Assembly: GCA_910589415.1 (NCBI GenBank)
Contig: OU342630.1
Span: forward strand, 44,114,012-44,178,011
Length of the DNA stretch: 64,000 nucleotides
Source: Malachius bipustulatus
Taxonomy: Eukaryota; Arthropoda; Insecta; Coleoptera; Melyridae
Direction: 5' to 3'
Shown piece by piece: positions 23,814 through 34,622 of this stretch. A model generated the notes under the pieces. The model searched no databases and was not told the DNA's origin. It worked only from the letters and a program-made list of their open reading frames with translations. How positions within the stretch are numbered: the stretch's first letter is position 1; every line of letters begins with the position of its first letter. Position numbers and translations under genes: made by a program.

Positions 23814-24414
23814 AAAGAAGAAAAAAGGTCAGGAAAGAGTATAACGTTACTTTACCTACCCAATGAATGCGACGGAAGTTAGCCATCTTGGTGGTCCAAA
23901 TTTGACATTGACAGTTGACTTAACCCAAACCATGACTTATAGCGAATTCGAGTTGGTTGCACTTGCTCGGAGCGAGATCGATCTGTCTCTGAATCAGTTC
24001 TGCCCAGAATTCTGCTCCAGTCCGGAGCAGAACTTTCGCATTTCGACTCTGTATGGAACCGAACTGTGTCAGGGCAGGCCAGAACCAGAGCCAGAGCCAG
24101 AGCGCGATGCACCGGTGCAGTGCAGTGTGCAATCCAGTTTCCCTCTAGTCTGCATTTTCAATATAGCCTTCTACCTATCCCTATCCTATACCTATCACGG
24201 TTGTTTGTTGTTATGATGTTATTCTCATTATAACAGAGTCGTGGAACTACAAGGCGTGATCCATTTTAATTATTGTAATAAGTTGTAATTCATACAATAC
24301 GTAAAATGTACTTATCCACAAATTTTTGGTTTAAGGAATTACTAGGAATCAGTAAGGAATCAGTATTTAATTTTCCCGCTATTTCTAACCTCTAAATTTA
24401 CGGGAGTGCACCGT

Positions 24415-24438
24415 TGCACCGTCAAATTTGACGGTGCA
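24415..24438. repeat. Perfect 24-bp palindrome
   Basis: TGCACCGTCAAA is followed immediately by its exact complement, with no spacer. It is GC-richer than its surroundings and lies 34 bp before the 42-bp tandem repeats. Confidence 0.9.
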
Positions 24439-24471
24439 GTTTATTTTGCTCCGGGACAGTTCCGCCATACG

Positions 24472-24660
24472 ACTCGAACATATTTTCCTATGCACTGCCA
24501 GAGAGCAAGTGTAACTCGAACACAATTACGATATGCACCGCTAGAGTTCACTTTAACTCGAATACGATTACGAAAAGCACTGGAACGGAGTCCTACAAAT
24601 CGAACACGAGATTCCGTCTCGGTGCGCACCCGGAGCAGAAAAGTGCAGTAACTCGAATTC
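24472..24660 (+). repeat. Degenerate 42-bp tandem repeat
   Basis: Units start at 24472, 24514 and 24556, all exactly 42 bp. A fourth unit starts at 24598 (53 bp, with an insertion), and a partial one at 24651. Each begins ACTCGAAYAC or AATCGAACAC, with a middle GCACYGCYAGAG-like block. The copies are strongly diverged in sequence but the period is kept. A long plus-strand frame crosses it, but this is better explained by the repeat than by a gene. Confidence 0.7.
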
Positions 24661-24677
24661 GCTATTAAAGCTCGGCC

Positions 24678-24705
24678 GGTCAGGTCAGGTCAGGTCAGGT
24701 CAGGT
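24678..24705 (+). repeat. (CAGGT)5 microsatellite
   Basis: Five perfect tandem copies of CAGGT, preceded by GGT. Confidence 0.95.
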
Positions 24706-24962
24706 TTGGCTGTTACGTGAAGGACGGTCGGCGGTTCCCATTGTATAAAGAAGAAAAAGGAAGGAGCATATGATCGATTTCACGTGCTATCATAGGGAAC
24801 CCAGGAACCCATTGAAATCTTAATTCAATGGCGGTTCCAGTTGTGTTCTGTCTCTGTCTGGCATCGTCCGCCATATTGGTGGTCCATTCCGGTGGTGACC
24901 AAGGATATCGCATTATACTCTTTCCTGAGCTTTTTTCTTCTTCGGTAAAAAACGACCCATCA

Positions 24963-25487
24963 TACAGGGTGTTAAGAAAATGACGGATAAACTCTTCAGT
25001 ACATTGTAGGGGACACTCAGTAAAGTACAGGAAAAATCATTTTAAAAAATCCAGAGCTACATTTTATAAGATATAAGCAAAATATTTAACAATAAATTTG
25101 GCAACGTTTAACACGATAACAGTTGGTATTTTGTAATTTCGTCTAATTTCTAACAATGTAGGTAGTCAAGGTATCAAAACCGTTGTTGCCAAATGCTTTT
25201 TTTTCAGCATCTTAGAAAATAAAAAAAATGTTATTAAATTTTCCAAGCCAGTAATACATCTTAAGCAATTTTTTTCAATTGATAACGATTAAAGTACCCT
25301 TTCTATATCATTAAATCATTTATTTTTTGCAAATACTGAAAAACAAAGATAGTAAAATGTTAACTTTGGCATTTTTTATCTCACCAAATTGAAGACCAGA
25401 ATTTTTAAAATTATTTTTCCCGTACTCTACTGAGTGTCCCCTACAATGTACTGAAGAGTTTATCCGTCATTTTCTTAACACCCTGTA
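24963..25487. mobile_element. 525-bp TA-target MITE, CACCCTGTA family
   Basis: Starts TACAGGGTGTTAAGAAAATG and ends with its complement. The TIRs are about 70 bp, including GTACATTGTAGGGGACACTC. Duplicated TA is at 24963-24964 and 25486-25487. The interior is AT-rich and non-coding. The TA target fits a Tc1/mariner-mobilised element. Confidence 0.8.
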
Positions 25488-25603
25488 TATGACAGTTCGT
25501 AGTTTTAGACAAAATTGAACGAATCTGATTGGTTATCTGATCTGAAGTACGAAAAGTGATGATTTCGTAAAACTACAAGAATTTTACGAGCCTCGTGAAT
25601 TCC

Positions 25604-27570
25604 CCTTATGTTATTTGAATTCACATTTTAATTTCCTTGTTAGGTAGTTGTGGTTTTTGTAGGTGTCTACCTAGTTCTATTGTAAATAACTTTCCATCAG
25701 TAACTACCCTAATCCTAGAGAAAGATAATATAATAGAGTGTTCGATTACGCGATACACTCTAGCAGGTAACCTGCGACGGTGGCGACACCCTGAGCTACC
25801 GGAGATATCGTTGGTAAGCGCGGGACATTCAAATTTAAATTTATACCCAATTAATATTTGAAAAAAATATTTTTACGGTTGAAGTGTCGTCACTTCAACA
25901 AATAAACTTCGAGGCATCAATATAAAACTTCTTTTAAGATTTTTCTTAAAATTTAATTTAACTTATTTATTTTTAACTTAATAAAGATTCTTCAACCTAT
26001 TTTATAAACCAGTTTTCGAACGAGGGAAGTATTTTCTAGGAAAAAGGAAAAGACATTTGCTTTGTAATAATAATTGTTGTTAATAGTTTTAACATAAAAG
26101 CGTTGATTGAAGGAGTCAGGCTTCAATCAACGATAAAAGCCATTCCAGCAATCGTCTGCTGGATCGTGCACCGCAGACGCCGTCGCTTGGTTGCGATGCT
26201 GTAGCCGTATGTATAGGCTAAATAAGTAACTATTGTGGCGCCACCAAGTAGGCAAATTTGACACTTGCATACATGAGGTCGTTCAGGTATAAAAAAAATC
26301 GGGAAGGGTTTGTTGTACACGAGTACCTTAAATGCTTGCGATTACATACGTATTTATTACTCCTGAATCTTTTTTTAGATAGTAAATTAAAGTTAAAAAT
26401 TTTAGTTAATAATTTAAGGCATATAAGTAATACTAACAAAACAATAACTATACTGCTATAATTTTTTCGAGCTGTATTTCAGACGAAGGGTAACATTTTC
26501 CTGCTTTACAGCTGCAAAATATGTCCAAAACTCTTCGACTTATTATACATAAGCTGAATAAAAAAACCCGAAAACATGAGATGAAATATAAACTTATTAT
26601 GGGTTGATAAGAAAGGTGATATTTTTTAAATTAAACAATTATATCACCTGAACAATGGGACAATAATAGGTTTTTTCATTTTTACGAGTGCTATGTGCAC
26701 CAGTAGTCTCTCTAAGCCCTCTTTCACACCTACGGTTTTTAACCGTGGCCGTGTACGGCTACGGAGCCGTGCTTAATCGAAACACGTTATCATAAATGTA
26801 AGCTTTCACACAAGGCGGTTTGTTGCCGGAGCCGTACACGGCTGCCGTCGCAGCACGGCTAGTTGACTGCTACGGCACGGTGCCGGAGCCGCCTACGGCA
26901 ACAGAAAAACACACAAGTGTATACACCCATGCACACGTGCCGTGTGTTGATACTGTTTAAACAGTATCAACATATTTGCAAAGTGGCTTTTTTCTCGATT
27001 AATAATTCAATGTCGACGCAGACGACTGGTCGAATCGTCAAAGTTTTGTATAAAACAAAAGACCCTTGACATTTCTTCAAAGCACTCTGGACACAAGATA
27101 AGAAATTTTATTTTCGCCAAACATTCAATAATGAAATAACATGTGTGATACATCGTTGTAAAGAGAAAAATGAAAATAATCTAAAAATGGAAAAATCCAA
27201 TATGGCGCCCATAAGAAAAAACAAAGCTGACCATCGATTTTCTTCTATCTCAAGTGCTAGAGCTATTGTAAAATTATTTTTGGGTTCCTTGTTGAAAAGT
27301 GTCTTAACAATGTTTCAGTTAAAAATGGCTTGCTTGATTGGTTTTTGGATAAAAATATAAAAACAAAAATTGAAAATTTCAGTTTTTTTTTAATATTTTG
27401 ACAACTAATAATGACAGCTCAAATTTCTTTTCAGATTATCAATCAGCGCAAAAATACGCTACTTTGCCCTAATTTAACCAACTTCGTATCTCTTAAGATA
27501 AGCGAGATCCCCATAGTGGCACGCGAAAAACGGACAGTCTGTATATACATTCGAGGTGAGACATTTATGC
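25604..27570. other. Intergenic DNA with small repeats
   Basis: No gene recognised. It holds a hairpin at 26101-26132 and a GC-rich patch at 26717-26905. In that patch CGGAGCCGT / ACGGCTCCG-like blocks recur, starting CCTCTTTCACACCTACGG, probably one end of a decayed DNA transposon. Downstream frames (27010-27360) lack any homology I recognise. Confidence 0.45.
26101..26132. repeat. Perfect 12-bp-arm hairpin
   Basis: CGTTGATTGAAG, an 8-base loop, then CTTCAATCAACG. It is isolated in non-coding DNA. No T-run or gene end is nearby to give it a role. Confidence 0.8.
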
Positions 27571-27713
27571 CCGTATTCACAAACGATAATTTCCTAAATA
27601 ATTACGTAATTATTTAAATGAGTGAGATGGAGATATGCAGTTTTTTTGCAATAGAATGAGATGGGGATAATTGATTACGTAATTATTTAGGAAATTATCG
27701 TTTGTGAATACGG
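27571..27713. mobile_element. 143-bp palindromic MITE
   Basis: CCGTATTCACAAACGATAAT begins the left arm, and its exact complement ends the right. The arms are about 40 bp, with ATTACGTAAT at the inner edge and a 60-bp centre carrying two GAGATGG boxes. Too small to code. Confidence 0.75.
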
Positions 27714-28305
27714 CCGTAAGTTTTTAAATTTGCTCATTAAAACTTACAAGAAAATTTTATTTGGAAAACCGAGGTGTGATTTTGCACGCCTTCACATCCC
27801 CTGTAGAAAATTTGTTGACATTTTTTATTTATTTTAGAGCCAGTAAAAAAGAAAAATAAAGGGCAGGGGTCTAGGAGTGCTGACATGCAAAAACAAAATC
27901 GAAATCCCTTGGGAATATCGAAACTTATCCCAAATAAAATCAGGCAAAATTTTGTGGTGGGACACTTTCATTTTTTGCGTAGTGTGTAGTTGTAGCGCAG
28001 TGCTGATCTTATGATTTGTTGCACATTAAAAGCTTTGATTATGTAAAAAACATAAGAACTTACATTATGCAAGCAAAGCAGAAAAAATAAATACACATAC
28101 CTATAGGTATTTTTAAATGTTGCAATTTTTAATTCTAACATTAAAATTACTAACATTTTTAATTTTACAGTCAAGTGTTGTCACATTAACGAAAATTTCC
28201 GTAAACAAGAATACCAGGTGTTAGAAAAAAGAATCCTGCTCATATAAACGTAAAAGACACGAGGAGGATTGACACGTGGACCCACATGTGTGCTAATTAT
28301 TGAGA

Positions 28306-28891
28306 TGTGAAAGCATAATAGAGATAGAATAGAGAGGAGACGACATGACGTGACACAGATGGGATCAGGTCCGCCATATTGATACGACTTTTATGTCAAA
28401 CTTATGCTATTGTCTTGAGTGAAGGCTTTTTGTGATGTTTCATTTGATTTAAGGACTGTCTTTAAGATTTTTGGTGTTAAATCGAAAAAACAAAGATGGT
28501 TTCTTGTGCAGTTCGTACCTGCTGTAGTAGAAACTGCGTTGATAAAAAAAATCCTCCGAAATAACATTCCAAAGGTAAGTGTCAACAATATACAGGACCG
28601 TACCTACTTGCATAGTACACTAAAAATCTAAAATTGAAAATGACCATGACTATTTGCCGGATATTTTATATTCTTTTATTGACTTGAAAAACACAAAAGG
28701 TCTGCAATATCCATCTGAAGACGTGTTAAAAATATGTATGAAATGTGAGAAACATTTTTATTTATAAAAATTTTTCTGTCGAGACGCCATATTGTTACTC
28801 CTATAAGCTCCACCCAGTGATGCCGTTTTTTAATGTAATATTAGGTGATCATAGCGGCTCCTTTCTTTTCTATCTCTATGTGTGAAAGGCA
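28306..28891. mobile_element. 586-bp deletion derivative of a P-like (THAP) transposon
   Basis: The left end (28306-28342) reads ATGTGAAAG then ATAGAGATAGAATAGAGAGG. The right end (28855-28891) is its imperfect inverted copy ending TATGTGTGAAAGG. Between them lie the beginning of a THAP-like coding exon and a short C-terminal transposase-like piece. The full catalytic region is missing, which fits internal deletion. Confidence 0.5.
28494..28575 (+). pseudogene. THAP-like zinc-finger start exon (relic)
   Basis: ATG at 28494 reads MVSCAVRTCCSRNC, with the C-x4-C spacing typical of the first half of a THAP zinc finger (start Met, Cys, then Cys). It continues DKKNPPK, then a one-base loss puts a stop in place of the expected isoleucine-threonine-phenylalanine-histidine stretch. 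AAAG|GTAAGT follows as a good splice donor at 28574-28579, where THAP exons of such transposons often end. Further on, near 28690-28750, GLQYPSEDVLKICMKCEKH resembles the C-terminal region of P-element/THAP9-type transposases. Together they suggest an internally deleted P-like element. The family call is from motif memory and moderate. Confidence 0.45.
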
Positions 28892-29809
28892 CCTCCCAAG
28901 TATTCGAGAATGTATATTTACTTATAAAAATACTATTTATCCTAACAATAATATAAGGTTATTTTAAAGAAGCACCATGCATAAATTGGAGGACATCTAA
29001 ATGAAGCTTCAATGTTAAGAATTTTCATATAAATTTTTTTCCGAAATTGTTAAGTAATGTAGTATCGATTGTTAAGGGTGTTTAAATATTGATTTACGAA
29101 ACTGATTTTTATTGGATCTTTCTACAGAGTGGAACAATAATTCTCCTAATTTTTGTATACTATTTAATAACCCGTATTTGAAAAAATTGTGCATATGACC
29201 GAAGCAACCAGTGGCGTAGAATCCGAGGTCACATGACACCGTTTTTCACGTAAAAAAATTTTGAACTGTTTTCTAAATTATGTATTTGACTATTTTTTCG
29301 GAATGCCAGGTGAAAAAAAAGTGAAGGCATTCGGTTCAAACAACGACTATCGATAGCCATTCAGAGAGGAAATGGTATTAGTGTGTTGGGAACTAGAGAA
29401 CCAGAATCTTTCTTGGAGTTAGAATAAAATTATCACTGTACCTTATAGTCCTTATACATAAAACTTCTATTGTAATGCCAGGTTGAATTGCTACAAAAAA
29501 ATTTCGATAGGACGCATGTTTTCGACAAAAATTCAAATGTAGCGTTTTTAACATTTTTTCATTCTTATTATTTTCATTTATTAGTCTAAGATAAGTACTG
29601 CTCGACAAGAATATCTTGGCGGTTGTTAAAGGAGAGAGAGGTCCTAGAACGAGACAGAAAATCACCCCACCACCTTATCTGTTTTAGTACATTCCATGTA
29701 ATAAATTTTGATGTATAATAAATTTTGAACAATGTTTTGACATTGATACTTGACGTTTATATTTTATTATGTTTGTGACAGTTAATTATTGCAAACGTAG
29801 TGCAAGCTT
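28892..29809. other. AT-rich DNA, no gene recognised
   Basis: Likely decayed repeat sequence. Short frames on both strands are AT-driven. Confidence 0.4.
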
Positions 29810-30840
29810 TTGAAATGGCAAATTTTAAAAGTCAAGTTGCTAATAAAACCCTTTCCGGTCCATTCTGTGAAATTATTAATAACGTTTATAAATATTTTCT
29901 TGGTGAATCTAAAAATACTTGGTCCTATTTTACCAATTAATCAAGTTCAAAAACGAGTTGCTGCTGCGACAGGCATTAGTGAACGGACTGTTCAAAGGAT
30001 ACCTAGTGGTGGAAACAAGCAGAATCATCGATGGCCAAACGGATAAATTTACTTCTCCTGGTAAAAAAAAGAACTAAATTAGCAACAAAAACCAACTTGG
30101 ATGACTTTGATCAATGTTTACTGCGTCGAATTATACATAGTTTTCATACAACCGAAAAAATTACTCAAACGCTCAAGAGGATCACTGCAAAATTTACAAA
30201 AGATAACGAGCAAATGGATCAAGGAAAAGTGTCAGAAAGGTTATCCATAAACTGGGCTTTCGGTGGAGGAAAACAAGAACTAATAGAAAAATTTTGTTGG
30301 AAAAGCAAGAAGTGCGATATTTGCGTCTTAAGTTTCTTAGAAGGATGAGAAATTATAGAGCCGAAGGTAGAAATATAGTGTACATGGATGAAACGTATAT
30401 CCATTCTTCTCATGCTCATCAAAAAGCGTGGAGCGACGCCAGTGGAGAAGTTTTGTCGCAACCCGCCTCCTAAGGACAACGGATGGTAATCATTCACGCG
30501 GGTGGAGAAACTGGTTTTATTCCTAATGCTTACGTGCGATTTAAGTCGAAGACGAGAGTGGAGACTATCACGACGATATGAATTATTCCAACTACAAAAA
30601 ATTTATGGAAACCAAGCTTATTCCAAATTTACCGCCTCACAGAGCGTATTTGTGATTGATAACGCGCCATATCATAATGTGCAGTTAGATAAACCACCTA
30701 ACTCTGCTTCAAGAAAATCAGATATGCAGCAGTGGTTACAATAAAAGCAAATACCATTTAATACGGATTTCCATAAACCAGAATTGTATGACCTCATCAA
30801 ATCGAATAAGCCGAATTTCAAAACCTACTACTAACTACTA
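29810..30840 (+). pseudogene. Decayed Tc1/IS630-like transposase (different family from copies 1-4)
   Basis: Frames shift, but the order is clear. A helix-turn-helix segment near 29935-30000 reads VAAATGISERTVQRI. An intermediate part follows (FDQCLLRRIIHSFHTTEKIT). YMDETYIHSSHAHQKAWSD near 30380-30440 has the first catalytic aspartate. FVIDNAPYHNVQ near 30650 has the second. NSASRKSDMQQWL and a C-terminal PELYDLIKSNKP lead to about 30830. The YMDETYIH / DNAPYH pair marks an arthropod-widespread IS630-Tc1-type family whose last catalytic residue lies in the C-terminal helices. Stops (for example near 29938 and 30346) and frameshifts make it dead. No TIRs found. Confidence 0.7.
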
Positions 30841-30880
30841 ACTAACTAACTAACTACTAACTAACTACTAAATATCTACT
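30824..30880 (+). repeat. (CTAA)/(CTACTAA) microsatellite
   Basis: An irregular run of ACTAACTA and ACTACTAA units immediately after the transposase relic. Confidence 0.9.
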
Positions 30881-31106
30881 AAAACCCCCTGGAGGATGCT
30901 GTCGGATGAACGGAAGCCGGGGCCTCTTAAGGCACGAATTAACACGGAACTCCGTGTGGTGTAAAATAGAGCGACATCTAGCGGTCAGTTCAAGGAACTA
31001 ACCGTGAGTTCACTCTAAATTGATTGAAGTTCCAGACACTACCAATAAAGCCGGTCGATGACAACGAATAATGAAGAAAACAGAAGGCAAGTATACTCAA
31101 CGATTA
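30881..31106. other. GC-richer non-coding tract before the palindrome
   Basis: About 45% GC against an AT-rich background. It includes ACACGGAACTCCGTGT, a 16-base palindrome, and GAGCGACATCTAGCGGTCAG. It resembles repeat or LTR-like material, but I cannot name it. Confidence 0.35.
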
Positions 31107-31441
31107 ATTCATAAAAATAGTGAATTGTAGGTCAATGAGTATAAGCACACAGAGTGCAATTGCTAGCCTGTTAGGTGGGTTCGGAGAATTCCTCCATCGC
31201 CCATAACAGTTGTCATGCTGGCAGTGCCCGAAACTCCAACCAGAGAGTTTGCTTCCGCATCCAACAGCAGAGCCTTCCAGAGTACCAAATCAAGCACAGA
31301 CTCTCTGGTTGGAGTTTCGGGCACTGCCAGCATGACAACTGTTATGGGCGATGGAGGAATTCTCCGAACCCACCTAACAGGCTAGCAATTGCACTCTGTG
31401 TGCTTATACTCATTGACCTACAATTCACTATTTTTATGAAT
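31107..31441. repeat. Perfect inverted duplication, 142-bp arms, 51-bp loop
   Basis: Left arm 31107-31248 and right arm 31300-31441 are exact reverse complements over all 142 bases checked by eye. The loop is 31249-31299. The arms contain TAGCCTGTTAGGTGGGTTCG and CACTGCCAGCATGACAAC. Frames open across it on both strands, but they mirror each other and are not evidence of a gene. A transcript would fold into a long perfect double strand. Confidence 0.95.
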
Positions 31442-31714
31442 ATATGAGTTGTTGTTTCTCTCTCTGTGTGAACGAGGACCGAGTGGTCGCTACAGTTAAA
31501 AACACAATTGGAAACATTCTGGAAAGTAATTCCATCAGTCGCTTCTGAAGAATGTCTCATTGCGAAATTAATACAAGTTGACTTATCGATTATATTAATT
31601 ATTCAACGTCAAACGCTGCTGTCAAATAATTAATTTTAAACGAACGTCAAAAATTATTATTTTATATTAGGAATATTATTGTTATTGTTTTGATGCAATT
31701 GTGCTTAAAACGTT

Positions 31715-31835
31715 GTACGTACCTCTGCCCGAAGGAAAGATTACGCCCTTAGCCGAATAAAGGCCCTCCGCTGGCGCGTCGGGCCTCAAACTTCGTCCGC
31801 GGGCATAATCTTCTTCCTTCGGCCCTCTGTACGTA
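31715..31835. mobile_element. 121-bp GC-rich fold-back repeat
   Basis: The left arm TACGTACCTCTGCCCGAAGG then AAAGATTACGCCC is mirrored by GGGCATAATCTTCTTCCTTC then GGCCCTCTGTACGTA. A second hairpin (AGGCCC / GGGCCT around CCGCTGGCGCGT) sits in the loop. It is strikingly GC-rich for this window. A small MITE is likeliest. A structured RNA is possible but unsupported. Confidence 0.6.
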
Positions 31836-31957
31836 AATAACTATGACAGAAGGCCAAGCTTTATTACTGGGAAATCACATGTCAACTACAAAATTTTCAG
31901 ATTTCACTAATAATCACAAATCATTTCACTAATAACGAATACCAGACAGTATGTTTG

Positions 31958-32560
31958 TGTATGGTTTCTGCAATGTAAATTCAAGAGCAGCTGCGACAGA
32001 ATACCATAGAAGATTCCCCAATCGAAGAACACCGTCCCATGTAACGTTTCGCGTCTGTTTTCCAATTTTCTCGAAATAACCACGGCATATTTCCCTGAGT
32101 TCAAAGGAATGCTGAACCTCAATTGGAAAATCTGAACCATCAAAACATCGTGGAGATGGTGGCAGTAAATTCAAGTACAAATACGCGAAGAATTGGGCAA
32201 GCACTGGGACTGGGCATTTCTCAATCAAGAGTATCGGGAACCTTGAAAAAAAAGAAGAGCGCGGATGCATCCCTGTCACGTACAAAGCGCACAGAGGCTT
32301 CAAACCATTCAATGAAGGTCCATTGAATGGACTGCGTAGAATTTTGTTTACTGATGAAGCTCAGTTCACGCGGGATGGTGTAACGAATAAAAAAAAACTC
32401 CCACCTATGGGCATATGAAAATCCGCGCTCTGTTTTTCAGAAGAACTCGCAACAGATTTTCTATAAATGTGTAGTGTGGCATTGCAAGTGATACCCTAAT
32501 AGGACCCCATTTTTTTTGCTGGGCGGATCACGGGACTTAGCGGGACTTAAATCAGGAACG
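31958..32560 (+). pseudogene. N-terminal half of a DUF4817/DDE_3-type transposase (copy 4, decayed)
   Basis: The segment at 31958 reads [20 protein letters not shown], then [11 protein letters not shown]. This is the helix-turn-helix that Pfam calls DUF4817 in insect transposase-like proteins. Near 32175 TNTRRIGQALGLGISQSRVS is a second HTH-like part. PVTYKAHRGFKPFNEG and LRRILFTDEAQFTRDGVTN (near 32340-32390) give the first catalytic aspartate block. IGPHFF-like sequence near 32505 closes it. The second and third catalytic blocks are absent. It complements copy 3, which has only the C-terminal half. Stops and frameshifts throughout. Confidence 0.75.
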
Positions 32561-34072
32561 GACTTACCACCACACTTGTTGGCAGAGGCGGATTTACAAA
32601 TGTGTCGCCTATAAGCTGAATCAAATCGCCGCTTATGGTATTATTTTTTACAAAACTATACTTTAAAAAAATTGCGGACTCCTTGTGCCTCTTGTGCGGG
32701 GCCCGATTTAAAGTTTTCACAGTTCTAGGCTAATAATTATTAAAATGATGTCTGTCATACTTGTGAGTGGCGTTTCGGAAGTTCTCCACCGGGAAATTTT
32801 TCGAATTATTTGCTAAAAAAGTGATGAAAAGATCACAAAAATGCCAGAATTTTTATTCTGTAAATCAGTGATGGTGCTTGCAAAGACAAGTTCAGGAGCG
32901 CCCCCTCAGTCCTTGCGTCCTAGACTCTAGCCTAATTTGCCTGTGGGTAAATCAGGCCCTGCTCTTGCGGGCTGCAAAAAAAATATGAATTCAAAGGCGA
33001 AGCGGGGGTTCGAAGGGTTTCCCCTCCCGATGGGGTTTCCTCTCCCTCCCCGCATCTCCCGCAATCTGGGTTGTTTTTCACTCCTATTATTGACAAGTGT
33101 TTCGCATTAGTGGGCAGTGTCCTATTAGAAGTCCAATTGCCCATCTCAGCTGGTGTTTACTCAGCTTTTTCAGTTCATTAATTTTATTCTCTGATAAAAA
33201 TCTTCGAATTTCTCAGTCCATCTAATACTTCATTCCAATGGGGGCTATGTTTTTTCTTCAGGAAGTCTTTTATTTCCCTTCTGACTTCGCTTTAGGCTAT
33301 ACAGCATAACAGCATAAAATGCTATTTGGGTAGTTCATAAACAACAAACAATCCCCCTGCGCGCCTTTACCAGCAGGGTTGTATGACAAGGTTGCCCTCT
33401 ATTCTTACTTACATGCATTTTTTACTGCTTGCAAAAACAGCAAATTTTTTAATTTGTGAATAATTTGTTAAATGGTACTTCCGGTATAGGATTTACTCAA
33501 ACAGGGCTGCCGTTTCATGATTGCACATATTCGATGGAAAAACTTTTTTGTAAAACATATTTTTTCCGATGAAACTACCTAACTACCTACCTGCTTTTAG
33601 TTTGAATGGATCGGTTCATCGCCGCCCAAATTTTATACGTAGGTTATTCTGGACTCCAAAGGATCTTTATTAATTGGATAGGTATACAAGAATACCTTAA
33701 TCTCGGAGCACTATCTGTATGCTAATCCCAAAACATGCACACAACGCAACAGAGGCTTCTGCTTTATACCAGTTTAATTTTAACATCAATTTTGAAATGC
33801 TTACTGCTTTTATGTCTATACACTCCACTTCTAGAAATAGGCTTAGAAAAAGGTTGGAACGTGGACGATTAATTGGGTGACTTGAGCAATTTTTATAAAA
33901 GTTTTCAATTAGGTATGAAGACTGATTAAACTTTCCGAAAAAGCTGAAAATCGAGTAATTTATTCCAAACGTTAAATGTATATTTTACTCTTGTTAGTCC
34001 ACCTGAAGGAATAAGACTCTAGTCTTTGTTCGCATCACGCATCAAAGCTACACACATTACCACTTGAATTAT
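32561..34072. other. Intergenic DNA, no gene recognised
   Basis: Mixed composition. A GC-richer patch at 32880-33070 (GGGGTTTCCTCTCCCTCCCC) looks repeat-derived. Nothing codes convincingly. Confidence 0.4.
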
Positions 34073-34091
34073 AATAATAATAATAATAATA
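34070..34091 (+). repeat. (ATA)7 microsatellite
   Basis: An uninterrupted ATA run. A shorter (AGT)n lies at about 34188-34200. Confidence 0.9.
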
Positions 34092-34358
34092 CTCGGGAGT
34101 TCAATATATGTAAGCCATAATAAGCCTGGGTAGAATGGCAGAGCTGCATAAAGTGTCCTCTTGATATTTTATGTTGGTACACTAAGCAGTAGTAGTAGTA
34201 ATCTTAATTTTTTCTCTTATTTCTGATAGGTATCAACATTAACAAGTTTCTATGCGAAAATGTATGATAGCAAACATAACTACCAATTTTCAAAATCGGA
34301 AACTGAAGAAGTAAAGGAAAGGTGATATTTCCTCAGCAATGAAACATGAGAATTATAT

Positions 34359-34622
34359 ATGATGTCCGGTAAACGCACTCCCTACCTCTTGGCGAAGGTA
34401 CCCATGCGAGATACCGGTGGTCACGTGAGCGCGACTCGCGAACTGCTTTCTTCTTTCTTCTTCACTCTTGCCGCGGTTCCTGCGCGACGCGATCGTTGGT
34501 ACCGCGTTCGTTGGTACGTGTTGGTTCGTGCTTTATTTATAGTGACTCTGTGGTGGTTCTTTGGTTAGAATTTTGGTTCTTGTTTGTGCCCTTGGATTAT
34601 ATTTTGTATTTCTGGAAATTGA
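34359..34622 (+). promoter_or_regulatory. Candidate CpG-rich first exon/promoter region
   Basis: The segment is rich in CG dinucleotides (TGCGCGACGCGATCGTTGG) in otherwise AT-rich DNA, has a CACGTG E-box near 34422, and ends with a good splice donor GAG|GTAAGT at 34623. A 69-codon frame begins at 34359 but resembles no protein I know. A non-coding first exon of a gene lying beyond the window to the right would explain the composition. No transcript evidence can be seen. Confidence 0.25.

Larger units (their letters stand above)
23066..25603. mobile_element. Outer inverted-repeat element (~2.5 kb) holding nested MITEs
   Basis: The left arm 23066-23106 (AATTTACGAGGCTCGTAAAA then GGTTTTACTAAATC) is the inverted partner of the right arm 25561-25603 (GATTTCGTAAAAC then AATTTTACGAGCCTCGTGAA). 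The arms are about 40 bp and imperfect. Inside are a 701-bp MITE (23113-23813), a GC-richer tract with tandem repeats (23860-24710) and a TA-target MITE (24963-25487). No transposase is recognised, so the element is non-autonomous or heavily rearranged. Confidence 0.5.

Noticed and set aside
23863..24651. Plus- and minus-strand ORFs in the GC-rich tract (E-P-E-P-rich and Arg/Thr-rich)
   Set aside because: Driven by short tandem repeats and GC content; no start context, splice sites or family support.
31175..31560. ORFs over the perfect palindrome
   Set aside because: Mirror images of each other across the inverted duplication; no recognisable protein.
32990..33030. GGGGTTCGAAGGG resembling a tRNA T-arm box
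   Set aside because: No matching acceptor, D-arm or anticodon arm upstream at tRNA spacing.
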